Below are positions 40,553-44,966 of a DNA stretch of 44,966 nt, one piece after another; the stretch's first letter is position 1; the number at the start of each line of letters is the position of its first letter. The translations under genes were made by a program, and so were the position numbers. The notes beneath the pieces are model-generated. The model did not search any database and was not told the origin of the DNA. It saw only the letters and a list, made by a program, of their open reading frames with translations. The stretch comes from Bacteroides sp. (GTDB lineage: Bacteria > Bacteroidota > Bacteroidia > Bacteroidales > Bacteroidaceae). The stretch lies in contig JAGOOC010000022.1 of the NCBI GenBank assembly GCA_017992695.1, forward strand, positions 1 through 44,966, in the 5' to 3' direction.

Positions 40553-43387
40553 ATGGAATATAATTTTAGGGAGATTGAAAAGAAGTGGCAAAAGCAATGG
40601 GTAGACCACAAAACCTACCAAGTAACCGAAGATGAATCGAAAGAGAAGTTTTACGTTCTCAACATGTTCCCCTACCCATCGGGTGCCGGACTACACGTAG
40701 GACATCCGCTCGGATACATCGCTTCCGACATCTACGCCCGCTACAAACGACTCAAAGGCTTCAATGTACTCAACCCTATGGGTTACGACGCTTATGGACT
40801 GCCTGCCGAACAATATGCCATCCAAACCGGACAGCACCCTGCCATTACAACGGTAAACAACCTCAACCGCTACCGCGAACAGTTAGATAAGATTGGTTTC
40901 TCGTTCGACTGGAACCGGGAGATTCGTACCTGCGATCCCGAATATTACCAGTGGACACAGTGGGCATTCATGCAGATGTTCAACAGCTACTACTGCAACG
41001 ATGTGCAACAGGCACGCCCCATCAGCGAACTGATTGGTGCGTTCGAGACCGGCGGAACCGAAGCGCTGAACATCGCTCACAGCGAAGCGCTCACCTTCAC
41101 TGCTGCCGAGTGGAAATCGAAAAGCGAAAAGGAACAACAAGAGATACTGATGAATTACCGTATCGCCTACCTAGGCAATACGATGGTAAACTGGTGTCCC
41201 GCACTGGGAACCGTACTGGCCAACGATGAGGTGGTCGATGGCGTTTCAGAACGTGGCGGACATCCGGTGATTCAGAAAGTGATGCGCCAATGGTGTTTGC
41301 GCGTATCGGCTTATGCACAACGCTTACTCGACGGACTGGATACAGTGCAGTGGAGCGACTCGCTCAAAGAGACACAACGCAACTGGATAGGTCGATCGGA
41401 AGGTGCCGAAATGAACTTTAAAGTGAAAGATTCTGATATCGAATTCACCATCTTCACTACCCGTGCCGATACGGTGTTTGGTGTGACCTTCATGGTGCTG
41501 GCTCCCGAAAGCGAATTGACCGCCCAACTCACCACACCTGCACAACAAGCCGAAGTGAATGCTTACTTGGAACGCACGAAGAAGCGTACCGAACGCGAAC
41601 GCATTGCCGATCGCACCGTAAGTGGTGTGTTCTCGGGAAGCTATGCCATCAATCCGCTAACCAACGAAGCCATTCCGGTATACATCAGCGACTATGTATT
41701 GGCAGGTTACGGAACAGGAGCCATCATGGCTGTTCCGGCACACGATAGCCGCGACTATGCCTTTGCCAAACACTTTAATCTCGAAATACGTCCGCTAATC
41801 GAAGGTTGCGACATAAGCGAAGAGAGCTTCGATGCCAAAGAGGGCATACTGATGAACTCTCCTCGTCCCGGAGCTGAAGAAAGCGGATTGGTGCTGAACG
41901 GCCTATCGGTCAAAGAAGCCATTGAGAAAACAAAAGAATACATCAACGAGAGCGGACTGGGTCATGTAAAAACAAACTTCCGCCTGCGCGATGCCATCTT
42001 CTCGCGCCAACGCTATTGGGGCGAACCGTTCCCGGTATATTACAAAGACGGTATGCCCTATATGATTGACGAAAGTGCACTGCCGCTCGAACTGCCCAAT
42101 GTAGCTAAATTCTTGCCTACAGAAACGGGCGAACCCCCTTTGGGGCACGCTACCAATTGGGCTTGGGATACCGTGAACAAATGCGTAGTAGCCAACGAAA
42201 AGATGGATAACCAAACCATCTTCGCATTAGAGCTGAACACCATGCCCGGTTTTGCCGGTTCATCGGCTTATTACCTGCGCTATATGGACCCACGCAACCG
42301 CAAGGCTTTGGTCGATCCATCGGTCGATCAATATTGGAAGAGCGTAGACTTGTATGTAGGTGGAACCGAACACGCTACGGGACACTTAATCTACGCGCGT
42401 TTCTGGAATAAATTCCTTCACGACATTCAGGTATCGGTCGTAGAAGAACCGTTCCAAAAGCTGGTTAACCAGGGTATGATTCAGGGACGAAGCAATTTTG
42501 TGTATCGCATTAAAGATACCAACACCTTCGTTTCGCTGAACCTAAAAGATAATTACGAGGTAACTCCAATACACGTTGATGTGAATATCGTATCACATGA
42601 TATCCTCGACGTAGAGGCTTTCAAGGCTTGGCGCCCCGAATACGCAACAGCTGAGTTTATCCTTGAAGAAGGTAACAAATACGTTTGCGGATGGGCGGTA
42701 GAGAAGATGAGCAAATCGATGTTCAACGTAGTGAACCCCGATATGATTGTCGAGAAATACGGTGCCGATACGCTGCGTATGTACGAGATGTTCCTCGGTC
42801 CGGTAGAGCAATCGAAGCCGTGGGATACCAACGGTATCGACGGTGTACATCGCTTTATCAAGAAGTTCTGGGCACTGTTCTATAACCGCAACGATGAGTT
42901 TATCGTAACCAACGAACCGGCTACCAAAGAGGAGCTGAAAGCTTTGCACAAACTAATCAAGAAAGTATCGGGAGACATCGAACTGTTCTCATACAATACC
43001 TCGGTAAGTGCCTTTATGATTTGTGTCAACGAACTCTCAACGCTAAAATGCAGCAAGAAAGAGATTTTGGAACAAGTCGTCGTGCTGCTGGCTCCGTTTG
43101 CACCTCATGTTTGCGAAGAGCTTTGGGCAGCTATCGGTCACACCACATCAGTTTGCGATGCCACTTGGCCGGTGCTAAACGAAGAGTACCTGAAAGAAGA
43201 CGTGATTAACTACACCATCTCTTTCAACGGTAAAGCCCGTTTTACGATGGCGTTTGCAGCCGACGCAACCAGTGATGCTATTCAAGCAGAAGTATTGGCC
43301 GATGAGCGTTCGCAGAAATTTATGGAAGGTAAAGCACCTAAAAAGGTGATCGTAGTACCCAAAAAGATTGTTAACATTGTTATTTAA
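40553..43387 (+). CDS. leuS: Leucyl-tRNA synthetase
   Basis: This class I enzyme charges tRNA-Leu. The 944-aa protein is full length for Bacteroidota. It has the HIGH signature as [16 protein letters not shown], the CP1 editing domain (about 220-420) with the threonine-rich [19 protein letters not shown] and [16 protein letters not shown], the KMSKS loop in [10 protein letters not shown], and an anticodon-binding helical domain plus C-terminal extension. An 18-nt gap precedes the YitT-family gene, so leuS, that gene and rdgB probably share a transcript. Confidence 0.98.
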   Translation: MEYNFREIEKKWQKQWVDHKTYQVTEDESKEKFYVLNMFPYPSGAGLHVGHPLGYIASDIYARYKRLKGFNVLNPMGYDAYGLPAEQYAIQTGQHPAITTVNNLNRYREQLDKIGFSFDWNREIRTCDPEYYQWTQWAFMQMFNSYYCNDVQQARPISELIGAFETGGTEALNIAHSEALTFTAAEWKSKSEKEQQEILMNYRIAYLGNTMVNWCPALGTVLANDEVVDGVSERGGHPVIQKVMRQWCLRVSAYAQRLLDGLDTVQWSDSLKETQRNWIGRSEGAEMNFKVKDSDIEFTIFTTRADTVFGVTFMVLAPESELTAQLTTPAQQAEVNAYLERTKKRTERERIADRTVSGVFSGSYAINPLTNEAIPVYISDYVLAGYGTGAIMAVPAHDSRDYAFAKHFNLEIRPLIEGCDISEESFDAKEGILMNSPRPGAEESGLVLNGLSVKEAIEKTKEYINESGLGHVKTNFRLRDAIFSRQRYWGEPFPVYYKDGMPYMIDESALPLELPNVAKFLPTETGEPPLGHATNWAWDTVNKCVVANEKMDNQTIFALELNTMPGFAGSSAYYLRYMDPRNRKALVDPSVDQYWKSVDLYVGGTEHATGHLIYARFWNKFLHDIQVSVVEEPFQKLVNQGMIQGRSNFVYRIKDTNTFVSLNLKDNYEVTPIHVDVNIVSHDILDVEAFKAWRPEYATAEFILEEGNKYVCGWAVEKMSKSMFNVVNPDMIVEKYGADTLRMYEMFLGPVEQSKPWDTNGIDGVHRFIKKFWALFYNRNDEFIVTNEPATKEELKALHKLIKKVSGDIELFSYNTSVSAFMICVNELSTLKCSKKEILEQVVVLLAPFAPHVCEELWAAIGHTTSVCDATWPVLNEEYLKEDVINYTISFNGKARFTMAFAADATSDAIQAEVLADERSQKFMEGKAPKKVIVVPKKIVNIVI

Positions 43388-43405
43388 ACCGTTACACTCG
43401 TCGAT

Positions 43406-44302
43406 ATGAACAAACCCGATAAGTCAGTCGTAATAAGAGAGTTGAAGGATTACACCTTCATCACTCTTGGCCTGATCAGTTATGCATTAGGCTGGGCTGC
43501 TTTCCTGATTCCTTATCAGATTACCACAGGTGGAACCACCGGTATCAGTGCCATCATCTATTACTCTACCGGTTTTCCTATCCAATGGTCGTACTTTATC
43601 ATCAATGCCGTATTGATGACCTTTGCCATCCGGATTCTGGGGCCTATGTTTAGCATAAAAACAACCTATGCCATTTTTGTACTCACCTTCTTGCTCTGGT
43701 TTTTCCAGCTCATCATGGTCGATGAAATGGATAAACCTTTGCAACTACTGGGTGATGGACAAGATTTTATGGCTTGTATCATTGGAGCCATCATGTGTGG
43801 CATCGGATTGGGTATTGTGTTCAATAACAATGGTAGCACGGGCGGAACGGATATTATTGCAGCCATCGTCAACAAGTACAGAGACGTTACATTGGGGAGG
43901 ATGATTATGTATTGCGACATCATCATCATCACTTCGTGCTACTTTATATTCAATGACTGGAGACGGGTGATCTTCGGTTTCGTCACCCTGTTTATTATCA
44001 GTTTTGTGCTGGATTGGATTGTAAACAGTGCCCGTCAGTCAGTACAGTTTTTCATTTTCTCCAAGGATCATGAAAAGATAGCCGATCGCATTATCGTAGA
44101 AACACATCGAGGTGTTACGGTTTTGCCGGGCACAGGATGGTATAGCAAACAAGACGTGAAAGTATTGGTGGTATTGGCTAAGAAGAGCCAATCTCTTCAA
44201 ATATTCCGTCTGGTCAAGGATATCGATCCCGATGCGTTTATCTCTCAGAGTTCGGTTATCGGTGTGTATGGAGAAGGATTCGACCGACTAAAAATAAAGT
44301 AA
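43406..44302 (+). CDS. YitT-family membrane protein (DUF161 plus DUF2179)
   Basis: The 298-aa protein has about six hydrophobic helices (about 15-205; [53 protein letters not shown]) with the glycine-rich repeats of the YitT group. A C-terminal cytoplasmic DUF2179 domain (about 215-298; [20 protein letters not shown]) of ferredoxin-like fold follows. The function of the family is not established; transport has been proposed. The stop overlaps the rdgB start by 1 nt (TAATG), so expression is coupled. Confidence 0.94.
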   Translation: MNKPDKSVVIRELKDYTFITLGLISYALGWAAFLIPYQITTGGTTGISAIIYYSTGFPIQWSYFIINAVLMTFAIRILGPMFSIKTTYAIFVLTFLLWFFQLIMVDEMDKPLQLLGDGQDFMACIIGAIMCGIGLGIVFNNNGSTGGTDIIAAIVNKYRDVTLGRMIMYCDIIIITSCYFIFNDWRRVIFGFVTLFIISFVLDWIVNSARQSVQFFIFSKDHEKIADRIIVETHRGVTVLPGTGWYSKQDVKVLVVLAKKSQSLQIFRLVKDIDPDAFISQSSVIGVYGEGFDRLKIK

Positions 44303-44886
44303 TGAAAAAGAAACTTGTATTTGTAACCAACAACGCCCACAAGCTCGAAGAGGTTACTGCCATCTTGGGCAATCAGATAGAGTTGCTGTGTTTGAAAGAC
44401 ATTAACTGCGATACGGACATTCCCGAAACAGCCGATACGCTCGAAGGAAATGCACGACTCAAGGCAACATACATCTATCAGAACTACGGATTAAACTGCT
44501 TTGCCGATGATACCGGATTGGAAGTAGAGGCATTGAACGGTGAACCCGGTGTCTATTCAGCCCGATATGCAGGAGACGCGCATAACTCGGAAGAGAACAT
44601 TTGCAAACTGCTGCACAACCTAAAGACGGTAACAAATCGTAAAGCCCAGTTTCGCACCGCTGTTTCGCTTATCCTGGACGGAAAGGAATATCTATTCGAA
44701 GGAGTGATAAAAGGCGAAATAACGCAAACAAAGCAGGGTAATTCGGGGTTTGGCTACGATCCTATCTTTAAACCCGAAGGATATGAACAGACGTTTGCTG
44801 AATTGGGCAATGACATCAAAAATAAAATCAGTCACCGGGCATTGGCAGTGAGCAAGCTTTGTGAGTTTCTGCAAAACATACAATAA
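44302..44886 (+). CDS. rdgB: XTP/dITP diphosphohydrolase (RdgB/HAM1)
   Basis: This house-cleaning enzyme hydrolyses dITP, XTP and other deaminated purine nucleotides to monophosphates and so keeps them out of DNA. The 194-aa protein has the N-terminal [38 protein letters not shown] in two overlapping family blocks with the catalytic Asp, [11 protein letters not shown] for base recognition and [10 protein letters not shown] at the end. It is full length and is the last gene of the leuS transcript. Confidence 0.97.
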   Translation: MKKKLVFVTNNAHKLEEVTAILGNQIELLCLKDINCDTDIPETADTLEGNARLKATYIYQNYGLNCFADDTGLEVEALNGEPGVYSARYAGDAHNSEENICKLLHNLKTVTNRKAQFRTAVSLILDGKEYLFEGVIKGEITQTKQGNSGFGYDPIFKPEGYEQTFAELGNDIKNKISHRALAVSKLCEFLQNIQ

Positions 44887-44905
44887 CAAAACACACATTA
44901 AGATG

Positions 44906-44966
44906 AAGCGTTATAGGTATCATTTTCCGTTATGAATAATGGAAAAGAACGATACCTATAACGCTT
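44906..44966. repeat. 16-bp inverted repeat at the right edge, possibly the rdgB transcript end
   Basis: AAGCGTTATAGGTATC (44906-44921) and its exact complement (44951-44966) enclose an inner stem TTTTCC (44923-44928) with GGAAAA (44941-44946). The window ends on the last base of the right arm, so a following T-run or further arm sequence cannot be judged. Confidence 0.75.

Overview
The window looks like a chromosome segment from a Bacteroides-type gut bacterium (phylum Bacteroidota). The evidence is a SusC-type TonB-dependent transporter beside a hybrid two-component regulator, a b-type fumarate reductase operon, an S-type sulfatase, GH92/GH29/PNGase glycoside-degrading enzymes, and Bacteroides-style promoters (-33 TTTG-like, about 19 bp, then TAnnTTTG) ahead of most transcription units. 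No tRNA, rRNA, CRISPR array, insertion sequence or phage gene was seen.

Layout. 1-5179: left edge of a polysaccharide utilisation locus, with a truncated susC on the minus strand and a divergent full-length hybrid two-component system; repeated 10-bp motifs lie between them. 5643-7213: a secreted PAP2 phosphatase and a cysteine-rich Crp/AraC-like regulator, divergent. 7359-10786: the fumarate reductase operon, closed by a clear terminator. 10850-13644 (minus): U32 protease-like, thioesterase and dprA in one operon. 13739-20426: dus, an overlapping SDR/PAP2 membrane pair, rnr plus a NimA-like flavin protein, and cysK. 20654-22749: a GH29 fucosidase followed by the tail of a lost SGNH esterase. 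22871-27874: ychF, panE-like, lgt, a chloramphenicol-acetyltransferase-like gene and an alpha/beta hydrolase. 27932-30565: mutS (minus). 30728-40220: a glycan-degrading island with GH92 mannosidase and S-type sulfatase on minus, and GH29 fucosidase, a CBM9/GHL10-like protein and a PNGase F-like amidase in a plus-strand operon. 40553-44886: leuS, a YitT-family membrane protein and rdgB.

The island at 30.9-40.2 kb reads as a set for host N-glycoproteins: PNGase frees the glycan, GH92 trims alpha-mannose, GH29 removes fucose and the sulfatase removes sulfate. It has no SusC/SusD pair of its own in the window.

The most unusual content is a repeated cassette of about 170 bp present three times (30728-30897, 33221-33391, 33569-33740). 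Each copy carries its own promoter, a conserved transcript of about 60 nt and a perfect intrinsic terminator, so it looks like a family of paralogous small RNAs. Two copies converge on the 3' ends of the GH92 and sulfatase genes, whose last codons (KGIK) and stop lie inside the repeat; the third closes a decayed reading frame. Other structure worth attention: a LacI-type palindrome just downstream of the fucosidase-operon promoter, a perfect 25-bp inverted repeat that includes the last codons of mutS, and several long intergenic palindromes.
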